From positions 1 through 37,432 of the forward strand of contig CAZIFW010000022.1 of NCBI GenBank assembly GCA_964538275.1: a stretch of 37,432 nucleotides of DNA, written 5' to 3'. The stretch comes from CANIGN01 sp964538275 (GTDB lineage: Bacteria > Bdellovibrionota > UBA2428). The notes beneath the pieces were generated by a model. That model was given only the letters and a program-made list of their open reading frames with translations. It did no database searches and was not told the origin of the DNA. A program made the translations under genes and the position numbers. Numbering within the stretch: the stretch's first letter is position 1; every line of letters starts with the position of its first letter. Positions 7,825-16,375 of the stretch are shown piece after piece.

Positions 7825-8733
7825 ATGTTTTTGAGCGTATTTTCTCGTGCTCTTTTTGCTACTTTATTACTCATACTCATCAGTGCCTGCTCACTGGAAC
7901 TCAAAGAAAAAGGCAGTATATATTACAGAACAGATTTCACATGGGAAGAAGCTCAAGCTCACATGAACTCCCGAACAATTTATAACGAAGCAAAAAGTAG
8001 CGAAAATAATAACCTTGGACTTGGACTGGTTATGTTACTTAAAGACAGTAGTACTAAAGCAGATCATTACAACCTGGGAGGATGCACTGGATTTCTTTTG
8101 GATTCCAAAACATTAGTGACCAACGCTCACTGTGTGCCTAAAAAAATTCGTGAAAGAGAAATTTCCTGTGTTGATCGCATTAAATTTGCACATGGGGGAA
8201 GTTTTAGAAACTATAATTGTAAATCGCTTGTTTATGCTCATTCTGCATATACAAAAGACGATGATGTGAACATTGCTGATCTGGGTGGTTTCTACGAACC
8301 CGATATTGCCATCTTAGAGATTGAAGCGGTTCACAACGTAAAATACTTCAGTCAAGCCACCAAAGAAGAAGGATTGAATACAGCAGCAGATAACGAGGAA
8401 CTCTTTATTAGCTCCGTAGATCCCGTAGATAAAAGCTCTAAAAAAGTTTACGAAGGCAGTTATTCACTCAATAAAATATTTAAAATAGCAGACTCAGAAA
8501 TTGTGCGTAACACCTACCGCTATCTAAAAGCTCAAGTGGGTGCTTATTTCATAAGAGGGAACTCAGGTTCCCCAGTGCACGATGCAAATTATAAAGTAAA
8601 AGCCATTGGCTTTGCTGGCCATCGCACACTCGATAATGAAGTGATTGTTGTGGACTTTACTTGTTTAGAAAAAACAACGCTCGGTTGGGAATGGGACGAT
8701 ACGTGTATTCCTCGAGGCACTTACGCAAAATAA
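7825..8733 (+). CDS. Trypsin-like serine protease, predicted lipoprotein
   Basis: This 302-residue secreted protein has a chymotrypsin-fold (S1-type) catalytic triad. His102 lies in VTNAHC, Asp160 in EPDIAIL and Ser248 in GNSGSP. The N-terminus is a hydrophobic signal peptide ending in ISAC, a lipobox with Cys22 as the lipidated residue, so it is probably anchored in a membrane facing the periplasm or outside. Paired cysteines around the His region suggest disulfides. The substrate is unknown. Such proteases suit a predatory or scavenging lifestyle, but that is inference. No Shine-Dalgarno sequence is visible, and a TAAAAT hexamer at 7811-7816 ends 8 bases before the ATG, so the transcript could have almost no leader. 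Confidence 0.85.
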   Translation: MFLSVFSRALFATLLLILISACSLELKEKGSIYYRTDFTWEEAQAHMNSRTIYNEAKSSENNNLGLGLVMLLKDSSTKADHYNLGGCTGFLLDSKTLVTNAHCVPKKIREREISCVDRIKFAHGGSFRNYNCKSLVYAHSAYTKDDDVNIADLGGFYEPDIAILEIEAVHNVKYFSQATKEEGLNTAADNEELFISSVDPVDKSSKKVYEGSYSLNKIFKIADSEIVRNTYRYLKAQVGAYFIRGNSGSPVHDANYKVKAIGFAGHRTLDNEVIVVDFTCLEKTTLGWEWDDTCIPRGTYAK

Positions 8734-8771
8734 ATGCTTAATCAAAGCTGCTTACGATTAACAGAATTACC

Positions 8772-9146
8772 CTAGGTTCTTGCTACTGAATTTTTATTCC
8801 AAAGAATTTTAAGTGTAATCAACGCACCCAATAACATTGACGAAATCAATGCAGCTGCAAAGAGTTTATCATTGTTACCGTTATAGACTGCCATCCAGCC
8901 TGCTGTAGCTCTCCAAGAAAAAACCACGGCAAGCATGAGACAAAGTCCCAACCCCACTTTAACAGCCCATGTTTTATTTTTTGAAGACAAAAAACCACAC
9001 GCCAACATCAGCAATCCAAACAAAGAACCCGAATATAACGCCGTTTTTGCTTTCTCAGGATTAGACAAGTATCCTGCTACGCCAGCTAGAATGAGGTAGA
9101 TACCAAAATAATTTAAGGCACGCGTTTTTTGAATAAGTTGCTTCAT
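8772..9146 (-). CDS. Small integral membrane protein, TMEM14-like
   Basis: The 124-residue protein has four hydrophobic segments (about 12-28, 37-54, 62-78 and 92-111). The first pair has the GVAGYLSNPEKAKTALYSGS pattern typical of the TMEM14 (UPF0136) family. Bacterial members are of unknown function; eukaryotic ones sit in the mitochondrial or plastid inner membrane. It lies 91 bases downstream of sufB on the same strand, but a 12-bp palindrome in the gap suggests it may have its own control. The family call rests on pattern recognition and is moderately sure. Confidence 0.6.
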   Translation of the reverse strand: MKQLIQKTRALNYFGIYLILAGVAGYLSNPEKAKTALYSGSLFGLLMLACGFLSSKNKTWAVKVGLGLCLMLAVVFSWRATAGWMAVYNGNNDKLFAAALISSMLLGALITLKILWNKNSVART

Positions 9147-9194
9147 ACTTCTGAAGCATAGTTAAATTTATCAAAATACAAAAGCTCGATTAAA

Positions 9195-9206
9195 ACACTT
9201 AAGTGT
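9195..9206. promoter_or_regulatory. 12-bp perfect palindrome upstream of the TMEM14-like gene
   Basis: ACACTTAAGTGT is perfectly self-complementary and is flanked by CGAT on the left and ATCG on the right. It lies about 50 bases upstream of ATG 9146 (minus strand) and just after sufB. It could be an operator half-site pair. It has no loop, so it is not a good terminator hairpin. Confidence 0.3.
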
Positions 9207-9237
9207 ATCGTAAAAAACAAAGCTAAATTTAAGAATT

Positions 9238-10674
9238 TTAGCCCACGCTGCCTTCAAGTTTAAGATCGAGCAATCGGTTGGCTTCCATAGCAAATTCCAT
9301 GGGAAGTTGTTTAAAGACTTCCTCACAATAACCATTGATGATGAGCTTAATGGCCTCTTCTGCTGCGATGCCACGCGATTGAAGATAAAAGATTTGATCG
9401 GCAGATACCTTACTGGCTGTAGCTTCGTGCTCAACAACGGCAGAAGAATTTCTCACATCAATCACTGGATAAGTATTGGCTTCACAATTACCACCAATGA
9501 GCAGAGAATCACATTGAGTGTGGTTTCTCGCACCCGATGCTTTAGGTAAAACTTGTACAGATCCTCGGTAACTATTTTTACCGTGACCTGAAGAAATCCC
9601 TTTAGACACAATTCGACTCTTGGTGTTTTTACCAATGTGAATCATCTTCGTGCCTGTATCAGCCTGCATGTAATCATTGGTAATAGCAACACTGTAGAAT
9701 TCCCCTACACTGTCATCACCTTCGAGAATACAGCTAGGATACTTCCAAGTTATAGCCGAACCCGTTTCAACTTGAGTCCAAGAAATTTTAGATCTGGCAC
9801 CTCGGCAAGCTCCACGCTTTGTTACAAAGTTAAAAATTCCACCTTTGCCGTTCTCATCGCCAGAGTACCAGTTTTGAACAGTCGTATATTTAATAGTGGC
9901 TCCTTCAAGAGCAACCAATTCTACAACGGCCGCATGCAATTGATTTTCATCGCGCATGGGGGCTGTACATCCTTCCATATAGGAAACTTCCGATCCTTCG
10001 TCTGCAATGATTAGAGTTCTTTCAAACTGTCCAGTACCCTGAGCATTGATTCGGAAATAAGTAGAAAGATCCAAAGGACACTTAACGCCTTTAGGGATGT
10101 AAACAAAAGAACCATCACTGAAAACAGCACAGTTTAAAGCTGCATAGTAGTTGTCCACCACTGGAACCACTGAAGCTAAGTACTTTTGAACTAACTCAGG
10201 ATAATCACGAATGGCATCTGAAATAGAGCAAAAAATCACACCCACTTCTTTGAGAGCTTCTTTGTGAGTCGTAACAACAGACACGCTATCAAAAACGGCA
10301 TCAACCGCTACACCTGCTAAGCGCATTTGCTCTTCAATAGGCACACCTAATTTATTGTAGGTTTCAATCAGCTTAGGATCGACTTCATCTAAGCTTTTAG
10401 GGGCATTCTTATCTTTTTTAGGAGCAGAGAAATAACAAATATCTTGAAAATCAATATGAGGCACTTCTAAGTGCGCCCACTCAGGAAGCTTCATTTCTAA
10501 CCATTTTCGATAAGCCTTAAGACGCCACTCCGTCATCCATTCAGGCTCGTTCTTCTTAGCTGAAATCGCTCTAACAATGTCTTCATTTAAACCATTAGGC
10601 AAACGCTCTTCTTCAATGTCTGTGACAAAACCAAACTTGGAGTAATCTGATTTGTAATCTTCTGTGTCGCTCAT
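9238..10674 (-). CDS. sufB: Iron-sulfur cluster scaffold protein SufB
   Basis: SufB is the scaffold on which the SufBC2D complex builds iron-sulfur clusters. I start it at ATG 10674 (478 residues, beginning MSDTEDY), which has AAAGGA seven bases upstream. The frame extends to another ATG at 10692 that would overlap the sufS end. The core has the CxxR-free, aerobic-type SufB sequence. This includes SDGSFVYIPKGVKCPLDLSTYF, an ARNHTQCDSLLIG segment whose Cys matches the sulfur-accepting Cys405 of E. coli, and the C-terminal IFYLQSRGI block shared with SufD. It is the last gene of the suf operon, whereas sufB usually comes first. Confidence 0.95.
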   Translation of the reverse strand: MSDTEDYKSDYSKFGFVTDIEEERLPNGLNEDIVRAISAKKNEPEWMTEWRLKAYRKWLEMKLPEWAHLEVPHIDFQDICYFSAPKKDKNAPKSLDEVDPKLIETYNKLGVPIEEQMRLAGVAVDAVFDSVSVVTTHKEALKEVGVIFCSISDAIRDYPELVQKYLASVVPVVDNYYAALNCAVFSDGSFVYIPKGVKCPLDLSTYFRINAQGTGQFERTLIIADEGSEVSYMEGCTAPMRDENQLHAAVVELVALEGATIKYTTVQNWYSGDENGKGGIFNFVTKRGACRGARSKISWTQVETGSAITWKYPSCILEGDDSVGEFYSVAITNDYMQADTGTKMIHIGKNTKSRIVSKGISSGHGKNSYRGSVQVLPKASGARNHTQCDSLLIGGNCEANTYPVIDVRNSSAVVEHEATASKVSADQIFYLQSRGIAAEEAIKLIINGYCEEVFKQLPMEFAMEANRLLDLKLEGSVG

Positions 10675-10685
10675 ATAAACATCCT

Positions 10686-12230
10686 TTACCAAATCCCTAA
10701 TTGTTCTTTGGCTTCTTCGCTGGCCATTTCTTTAGGATCCCACTTGGGCTCCCAAACAAGTTTCACTTTAACGTCACGTACTCCTGGGTACGAACGCAAT
10801 TTATCTTCTACTGACTTCATGATGGTAGGCCCTACGGGACACGCCGGAGAAGTAAGCGTCATATTGACATTCACTTCGTTTTTTTCATTTACGCCAATGT
10901 CGTAAATAAGTCCTAAATCTACCAATCCAATTTTTAATTCAGGATCCATCAGAGGTTTTAACCACTCTTGAAGTGAATCGCTTTTAAGTTCAGCCTTTTT
11001 TCTTAAACCTTTGTTTTCAAAAAATTCGATAGCTTCCTTAAAAGAAACAAAAAACTTCTCAAGCTCTTCTTGAGTATTATAAAAGGCCAATGAAATACGC
11101 ATGGAAGAGTCGACACCATGCTTTTCATGGAAGGGCTGTGTGCAGTGATGACCTACGCGTGCGCAAAGACCAATGTTTTGCAAATACCCCATCAAGTCCT
11201 GAGCATGCAAACCATCTACCACAAAACTAAAAACAGGAATTCTATCTGCGGCTTCCGAAGGACCCAGCAAACGAATGCCCGAAATCTTTTTAAACTCAGC
11301 ACACGCATACATTGTTAAAGCAGCTTCGTGTGAACGTATTTCATCAAGATTAAAATTCTCTACGTACTCAACAGCTTCGCCAAGTGCGATAACATCAGCA
11401 ATATTAGGAGTGCCAGCTTCGAACTTCCAAGGAAGTTCATTCCAAGTAGTTTCTTGGTCACCTACATGCTGAATCATGTCGCCACCAAATTGGTAAGGAT
11501 CCATTTTTTCTAATAGTTCTGTACGGCCCCAAAGAACGCCTGAACCTGTTGGACCAAGCATTTTATGTCCGGAAAGTGCCATAAAATCAAAATGCTCTAC
11601 ATTCAGAGGAACATGCAGCGGTGCTTGTGCAGCATCTATAAAAACTGTAGCACCAGCCTTTTTAGCCATCACTGCAATATCTTTTGCAGGCATAATTTTT
11701 CCGGTGACATTACTGATCCATGAAAAAGCTAAGAGTTTAGGCTTTTCACGCAACCACGTAAAAAGGGATTCATAGTTCAAACTGCCATCGGCATTGATTT
11801 CTACAATCCCAAAACGGGCTTTTTTGCGAATAGCTAATTGTTGCCATGGCACCCAGTTAGAATGATGGTCTTGGCGAGTTACTAAGATCAAATCGCCTTC
11901 TTGAATAAATTTATCGCCCCATGCGCGAGCTACAAGATTTACAGCCTCTGTAGTACCTTTGGTAAAAATAATTTCGTTGGGATCATTCGCTCTCACAAAA
12001 CGACAGAATTTTCTTCTTACGTCTTCAAATTTTTCAGTGGTTTCTTGAGCCAACGGATAAACACCACGGTGAATGTTGGTATTTTCACTTGTATAATATT
12101 GAGTAAGACGATCAATCACACTCTTAGGTTTCTGGGTCGTAGCTGCATTATCAAAATACAGAAGATCCTTGGTAGCTTCAGATGCAAAAAAAGGAAAGTC
12201 CTGACGGACTCGCTTTACATCAAAAGGCAT
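10686..12230 (-). CDS. sufS: SufS cysteine desulfurase fused to a MIP18/DUF59 (SufT-like) domain
   Basis: The first 410 or so residues are a class II cysteine desulfurase. The PLP lysine is Lys223 in LSGHKMLGPTG, the substrate-handling His is in the DHHSNW motif, and the persulfide-forming cysteine is Cys363 in RVGHHC. It releases sulfur from cysteine for SufB. After a charged linker, residues about 422-514 form a second domain (GLVDLGLIYDI, then TSPACPVGP with Cys464, then VWEPKWDP). This matches the MIP18/DUF59 family, found in SufT, PaaD and eukaryotic Fam96, which helps mature iron-sulfur proteins. These two are normally separate proteins. ATG 12230 has GGAG upstream and overlaps the end of sufD by 11 bases. 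The fusion is uninterrupted in one frame. Confidence 0.93.
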   Translation of the reverse strand: MPFDVKRVRQDFPFFASEATKDLLYFDNAATTQKPKSVIDRLTQYYTSENTNIHRGVYPLAQETTEKFEDVRRKFCRFVRANDPNEIIFTKGTTEAVNLVARAWGDKFIQEGDLILVTRQDHHSNWVPWQQLAIRKKARFGIVEINADGSLNYESLFTWLREKPKLLAFSWISNVTGKIMPAKDIAVMAKKAGATVFIDAAQAPLHVPLNVEHFDFMALSGHKMLGPTGSGVLWGRTELLEKMDPYQFGGDMIQHVGDQETTWNELPWKFEAGTPNIADVIALGEAVEYVENFNLDEIRSHEAALTMYACAEFKKISGIRLLGPSEAADRIPVFSFVVDGLHAQDLMGYLQNIGLCARVGHHCTQPFHEKHGVDSSMRISLAFYNTQEELEKFFVSFKEAIEFFENKGLRKKAELKSDSLQEWLKPLMDPELKIGLVDLGLIYDIGVNEKNEVNVNMTLTSPACPVGPTIMKSVEDKLRSYPGVRDVKVKLVWEPKWDPKEMASEEAKEQLGIW

Positions 12231-13233
12231 GAGGATCTCCTAACAAATTAAGTTCTTTTTGAATATTTTCTGAAATGAGGTGCTTCGGCAAATATTGCAA
12301 CACAGGTTGAGTAAAAGCCTCAATCAACATTTTTTCAGCATTGTCCTTGTTGATACCGCGACTCTGTAAATAAAAGAGCTGATCGTCGTCCAATGAAGAA
12401 ACGCTTGCTCCGTGAGAACATTTTACATCATCGGTAGCGATTTCTAATTTTGGCAAAGTATGCACACGCGCCTTTTCACTTAAAAGTAGAGTCTTATTGG
12501 ACTGATACGCTAAAGTTTGAGGGCAGTTTTGAACAATGCGAATCATTCCATTAAAGACAGCCACGGATTGATCAGAGAGCACATTCCATACCGTTGTTTC
12601 GCTACGAGAAGTAGCGCCTACATGATCTGACTCAGCCCAAATATCCACATGTTGAGAATCACTTAAGCGATTAGCGCCTTCGAGTATAAAATTTGCATCT
12701 TTTTCAATTCGAGCTGAAATACGGTGCTGACCTTTTTTGGCACCAAAGTGATAAAAACGAAATGTCGCCTTAGCTGTGGGTGCGAGATCAAAAAAATGTC
12801 TAGTTACAAAAGTGTTAGAAAGGTTTTGCTTTTGCAAATAAAAGTATTCAACACTTGCCCCTTCAGCCACTGTAATATTGCGCATAGTGAGACTTTTCTC
12901 TGAGCTATGCTCAGACATTTCAAAAATCTTGAAGTGCTTACCTTTGGGAACCACGAGTTCGGCAGAACCACGTACATTTTGAGCTTCACTTGTAGAATGT
13001 AAAAAGATCCATTCTTCACTTTTAGGAGCAATAACTTGAGATGTATTACCCTCTACAGCTTTTAAATAAAAATCATCCTTCCATGCTTTGAAAGGGCGAT
13101 CCGTTTTTTGAGTGTTCGTAAGCTTTTCGTTTTCCCAACTTTTAGAATCTGCAAGATCCACTGATATCTGCGTGTAACGAAAGTTCTCGTCCTTCCGAGA
13201 GGGCAGCAATGCTGCCGAATTCAAATCGCTCAC
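12220..13233 (-). CDS. sufD: Iron-sulfur cluster assembly protein SufD
   Basis: SufD pairs with SufB and SufC in the scaffold complex and helps bring in iron. The 337-residue protein is shorter than E. coli SufD (423), mostly at the N-terminus. The C-terminal core is typical: DDVKCSHGASVSSLDDDQLFYLQSRGI, containing the histidine equivalent to E. coli His360. The start is GTG 13233 in a GTGA overlap with the sufC stop, indicating translational coupling. A six-bp hairpin (13202-13207 with 13211-13216) falls a few codons into the gene and might modulate its translation, though I see no other support for that. Confidence 0.92.
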   Translation of the reverse strand: MSDLNSAALLPSRKDENFRYTQISVDLADSKSWENEKLTNTQKTDRPFKAWKDDFYLKAVEGNTSQVIAPKSEEWIFLHSTSEAQNVRGSAELVVPKGKHFKIFEMSEHSSEKSLTMRNITVAEGASVEYFYLQKQNLSNTFVTRHFFDLAPTAKATFRFYHFGAKKGQHRISARIEKDANFILEGANRLSDSQHVDIWAESDHVGATSRSETTVWNVLSDQSVAVFNGMIRIVQNCPQTLAYQSNKTLLLSEKARVHTLPKLEIATDDVKCSHGASVSSLDDDQLFYLQSRGINKDNAEKMLIEAFTQPVLQYLPKHLISENIQKELNLLGDPHAF

Positions 13234-13976
13234 TTAAGACTCCCGGGCACAACACCCTCATATCCCTTTTCTTCAAGTTCAAGAGCCAACTCAGGACCGC
13301 CACTCTTAACAATTTTTCCAGCAATCATGACGTGAACGAAATCTGGTTTGATATGATTTAAAATACGTTGATAGTGCGTGATAATTAAAAATCCGCGCTC
13401 CGCAGAACGCAATGAATGAATTTTTTCAGCCACACTCTTAAGAGCGTCAATATCTAAACCCGAGTCTGTTTCGTCCATAATGGCAAAGCGCGGCTCTAAA
13501 AGAGCCAATTGAAGAGTTTCTAGTTTTTTCTTCTCTCCACCACTAAAACCATCATTGAGTGAACGCGAAAGAAACTCAGCAGGAACTTTCATCTTTTCTG
13601 CTTCGTCTTTAATACGTTTACGAATTTCTAGAGGAGTGTATTTATCTCCCCAAATATTTTTTAAAGAAGTGCGCAAAAAGTTACCTACGCTTACACCTGG
13701 AATTGCTACCGGATATTGCATTCCAAGGAATAACCCTTTTTTTGCCTTTTCTTCTGTTTCAAGTTCCGTGATATCTTCACCACCCAAAAACACTTGGCCA
13801 GATGTTATGTCATAAGCGGGATGGCCCATAAGAGACATAGAAAGAGTTGTTTTACCCGAGCCGTTTTTGCCCATGATGGCGTGAACTTCTCCGGGTTTAA
13901 TCGCAAGAGAGAAATCTTTGATGATTTCTTTGTTTTCCACAGAGATCGATAGATTTTTAATTTCAAAGAGATTCAT
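13230..13976 (-). CDS. sufC: SufC ABC-type ATPase of the Fe-S scaffold complex
   Basis: SufC is the soluble ABC ATPase that drives conformational change in SufB/SufD. From ATG 13976 it has 248 residues, normal for the family. It has a Walker A motif GKNGSGKT (36-43), a signature SGGEKKK (145-151), Walker B ending in AIMDETDSGLD (Glu169) and a switch His201 in ITHYQR. The frame extends upstream to 14039. I chose 13976 because GGAG lies just before it and conserved sequence begins there. It overlaps the end of the regulator gene by 14 bases. Confidence 0.95.
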   Translation of the reverse strand: MNLFEIKNLSISVENKEIIKDFSLAIKPGEVHAIMGKNGSGKTTLSMSLMGHPAYDITSGQVFLGGEDITELETEEKAKKGLFLGMQYPVAIPGVSVGNFLRTSLKNIWGDKYTPLEIRKRIKDEAEKMKVPAEFLSRSLNDGFSGGEKKKLETLQLALLEPRFAIMDETDSGLDIDALKSVAEKIHSLRSAERGFLIITHYQRILNHIKPDFVHVMIAGKIVKSGGPELALELEEKGYEGVVPGSLK

Positions 13977-14490
13977 TTTTTTGCTCCTGCGTAATAATTT
14001 CTTTTTGTATAACTTCAATTCCGGGATGACTAACAACATTTAGTTTTCCGGCAAGGACACTAGAACCTTCAATAAGATCAGAAAGAGTGATTCCACTTAA
14101 AACTCTATCAAAGGCATCAAAGATAAAAGACCACACGGGCTTAATGTGGCAAGCCGAACGATGCACACAAACTTCGTGAACTCCGGAATGGCCCGCACAA
14201 AAACCTTCTACACTTTCAGGACTTTTTTGCGAAACGGCTAAAACATCGAGAACTTCTTTCACCGTAACTTCTGAGGGAACTTTTGCCAGCGTGAAACCAC
14301 CTTGAATTCCACGAGTGGAAAGCACTAAACCTCCACGACGAAAAAGGTGCATAATTTTAGAAACATATTCAACAGACAAACCTTCGCGTTCTGCAATGAG
14401 GGAAGCAGATGCAAGTTCGGATTTAAGCTTAAAACGCGCCAATTGGAGCGCGCATCTTAATCCATATTCTTCGAGGGATGATATTCGCAT
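13963..14490 (-). CDS. Rrf2-family transcriptional regulator, likely Fe-S sensing controller of the suf operon
   Basis: This 175-residue protein has the Rrf2 winged-helix N-terminus (EEYGLRCALQLAR, then the wing STRGIQGGFTLAKVP). It also has three cysteines (98, 108, 114) where IscR and its relatives bind an iron-sulfur cluster. The spacing of 10 and 6 residues differs from IscR's 6 and 6. As first gene of the suf operon it is well placed to sense cluster status and repress its own operon. The promoter should lie in 14491-14677. It could be called IscR- or SufR-like, but I give no symbol because the orthology is not established by sequence alone. Confidence 0.88.
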   Translation of the reverse strand: MRISSLEEYGLRCALQLARFKLKSELASASLIAEREGLSVEYVSKIMHLFRRGGLVLSTRGIQGGFTLAKVPSEVTVKEVLDVLAVSQKSPESVEGFCAGHSGVHEVCVHRSACHIKPVWSFIFDAFDRVLSGITLSDLIEGSSVLAGKLNVVSHPGIEVIQKEIITQEQKNESL

Positions 14491-14611
14491 AAGGTCTTTG
14501 TACCATGCGGCATTACTAAATCAATACAAATTTGTGATGTTTACGTTATCTTAAACAAACTTTGCACTTTAAGACGATCCTGAGAATGAAATTTAAGCCC
14601 TCGAATGAGCG

Positions 14612-14632
14612 CTAGGGAATACATAACCCTAG
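14612..14632. promoter_or_regulatory. Inverted repeat between the suf regulator and the upstream gene
   Basis: CTAGGG at 14612-14617 and CCCTAG at 14627-14632 form a perfect six-bp dyad with a nine-base spacer. It is followed on the plus strand by ATTTTAG. It sits 121 bases upstream of the Rrf2 gene and 45 bases after the minus-strand gene ending at 14678. It could be an operator for the suf operon or a weak terminator for the upstream gene. Confidence 0.3.
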
Positions 14633-14677
14633 ATTTTAGAAGAATCCAGCCTGAAATGTAATCAATTAAAAGCAGGG

Positions 14678-14983
14678 CTATTCTAGGCACTCAAAGGTCA
14701 CTTTTTCGTCTGAATCGCCAACTTTAAGCGTAGCCTTGCTTTTATTGGAGTTGAGTTTAAGCTCCCAGTCCTTGCTTTCGCTCATGTAAAAACCCTTTTG
14801 AGTTGTCTCAAGTAGGACCTTTTCTACTTCGTAAGTGTCTTTGTTCAACACAAAGGCAGAATCAAAGCCAACTTCTACAATGAAAGGAGAATCAGGATTT
14901 ACGCAATCAAAGTTCTGGAAAGCTAAAGCCAAAGGAGACGTTAAAAATAAAAGTAAAGAAACACCCTGCACCCTAAACTTCAT
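14678..14983 (-). CDS. Small secreted protein of unknown function
   Basis: I place the start at ATG 14983 (101 residues), because the protein then begins with a clean signal peptide (MKFRVQG, a leucine-rich core, ending near LALA). The longer frame to 15079 runs into lysA and adds only basic residues. The mature part of about 80 residues is beta-rich with one cysteine near each end, suggesting a single disulfide. The layout (early Cys, alternating hydrophobic strands, late Cys) vaguely recalls the MliC/PliC lysozyme-inhibitor fold, but no decisive motif supports this. It follows lysA on the same strand. Confidence 0.55.
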   Translation of the reverse strand: MKFRVQGVSLLLFLTSPLALAFQNFDCVNPDSPFIVEVGFDSAFVLNKDTYEVEKVLLETTQKGFYMSESKDWELKLNSNKSKATLKVGDSDEKVTFECLE

Positions 14984-15069
14984 AAGTTGCAAAGTAGCAC
15001 TTAGAGGATCATGGGTGGGCTGAAATCGCCTTAATTTTCTAAATCTAAGAATTCGATAAAAGCGTCCTA

Positions 15070-16317
15070 CTAAACCCATGTTTTAACAGGTGCATGCAAC
15101 TGTTTGAGCTCACCTGAACTCGTTAAAAAAAACTCCGCAGGCAAAGGACGTAAATTATAGTGACTCGACATCACATAACCGTAGGCACCTGCGCACATAA
15201 CCCATAACAAATCGCCAGACGCTAACTTTTCGAGCTTACGCTTTTCGGCCAAGAAGTCGCCCGATTCACACACGGGCCCCACTACATCGTAAATTTCCTC
15301 TGCGAGCCCTTGAGGCTTAATTTTTTCAACTGCGTGGTAGGCACTGTAGAGTGCAGGTCGAATAAGTTCCGTCATACTGGCATCTACAATCGCAAATTTC
15401 TTTTTAGGATTACTTTTGATGCGAATCACTTGAGTTACGAGATATCCAGACTGAGCTACCAAAGCACGACCGCACTCAGAATAAACTTTGCAATCTAAGC
15501 TTGGGTTAAGCGCTTTCCACTGAGCCAAAGCCCACTTTAAAAACTTCCCATAAGTCTCAAAATCAGGCTTCTCAAAAGGCTTGGTGTAATCGACACCCAA
15601 ACCGCCGCCGACATTTAAAACGGGAAAACTATGATTAAATTGACTCTTAATTTCTAGAGCCAACTTTTTAACTTCTTCAACAGCATCATAAAATATCTTA
15701 TCTTCAAAAATTTGAGAACCTAAGTGCAAACTCAAACCTTCAATAAGGATATTTGCAGGTTTTTGAAGAGCCATCATTCGGAGAATTTCTTCGCCCGCCA
15801 TTCCAAACTTATGTTCCCACAAGCCCGTTGCTATATAAGGATGTGTCTCTACACTTAAGTTGGGATTAAAACGGAAACCCACTTTTACTTTTTTTGCAGG
15901 GTACTGCGCGCTCACCACACATAACTCTTCAAACTCTTCGCAGCTCTCTACTATGAGCATACCGATTTCGTTTTCTATAGCTAGACGCATTTCTTCCTGA
16001 GTTTTTCCCACCCCGGAATAAACAATTCGATCGCCATAATAACCACATTCAAGCGCAAGTTTTAGTTCCGCACCTGAAACGACATCCAAACCACTGCCAT
16101 AAGCATGAAGTAATTTAAGAATAGCGGGGTTGCTATTGGCCTTCATTGCATAATGCAAAACAATGTCCTTGTTCTTATCAACAGAAGACTTAAAACTTTC
16201 AGACAATGTCTTGAGAGTTTTTTCGTCATAAAAATAAAATGGAGTGGCAGGAAGTTCCTGAGGAAGCTGTGGTCTTTCCAACGTGTTGTGTGAAGTCACT
16301 CTTAAATATTGCCTCAT
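15070..16317 (-). CDS. lysA: Diaminopimelate decarboxylase
   Basis: LysA is a PLP enzyme that decarboxylates meso-diaminopimelate to lysine, the last step of lysine synthesis. It has 415 residues, normal length. Lys59 in HYAMKANSN binds PLP. HLGSQ (198-202) and the glycine-rich NVGGGLG contact the cofactor phosphate. Cys350 in the GPVCESGDF motif belongs to the partner subunit's active site and distinguishes the family from ornithine decarboxylases. ATG 16317 has a GAGG-type site upstream. It appears to stand alone or with the small secreted gene after it. Confidence 0.95.
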   Translation of the reverse strand: MRQYLRVTSHNTLERPQLPQELPATPFYFYDEKTLKTLSESFKSSVDKNKDIVLHYAMKANSNPAILKLLHAYGSGLDVVSGAELKLALECGYYGDRIVYSGVGKTQEEMRLAIENEIGMLIVESCEEFEELCVVSAQYPAKKVKVGFRFNPNLSVETHPYIATGLWEHKFGMAGEEILRMMALQKPANILIEGLSLHLGSQIFEDKIFYDAVEEVKKLALEIKSQFNHSFPVLNVGGGLGVDYTKPFEKPDFETYGKFLKWALAQWKALNPSLDCKVYSECGRALVAQSGYLVTQVIRIKSNPKKKFAIVDASMTELIRPALYSAYHAVEKIKPQGLAEEIYDVVGPVCESGDFLAEKRKLEKLASGDLLWVMCAGAYGYVMSSHYNLRPLPAEFFLTSSGELKQLHAPVKTWV

Positions 16318-16375
16318 TTAAAGAAGCGCCTCAAGGTGTTTCTCTCTAAGTTGAAAGACTTTTATCAAAGAAGCA

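Noticed and set aside
8738..8761. TTAATC/GATTAA inverted repeat between convergent genes as a bidirectional terminator
   Set aside because: Six AT-rich pairs with a 12-base loop would be unstable, and no T tract follows.
13202..13216. Hairpin GGCAGC/GCTGCC early in sufD as a translational control element
   Set aside because: A short stem within codons with no pairing partner at the start site and no further evidence; mentioned only in the sufD entry.
13977..14039. Extended N-terminus of SufC
   Set aside because: The extra 21 residues are lysine-rich, lie within the regulator gene and are not part of the family. ATG 13976 has GGAG upstream.
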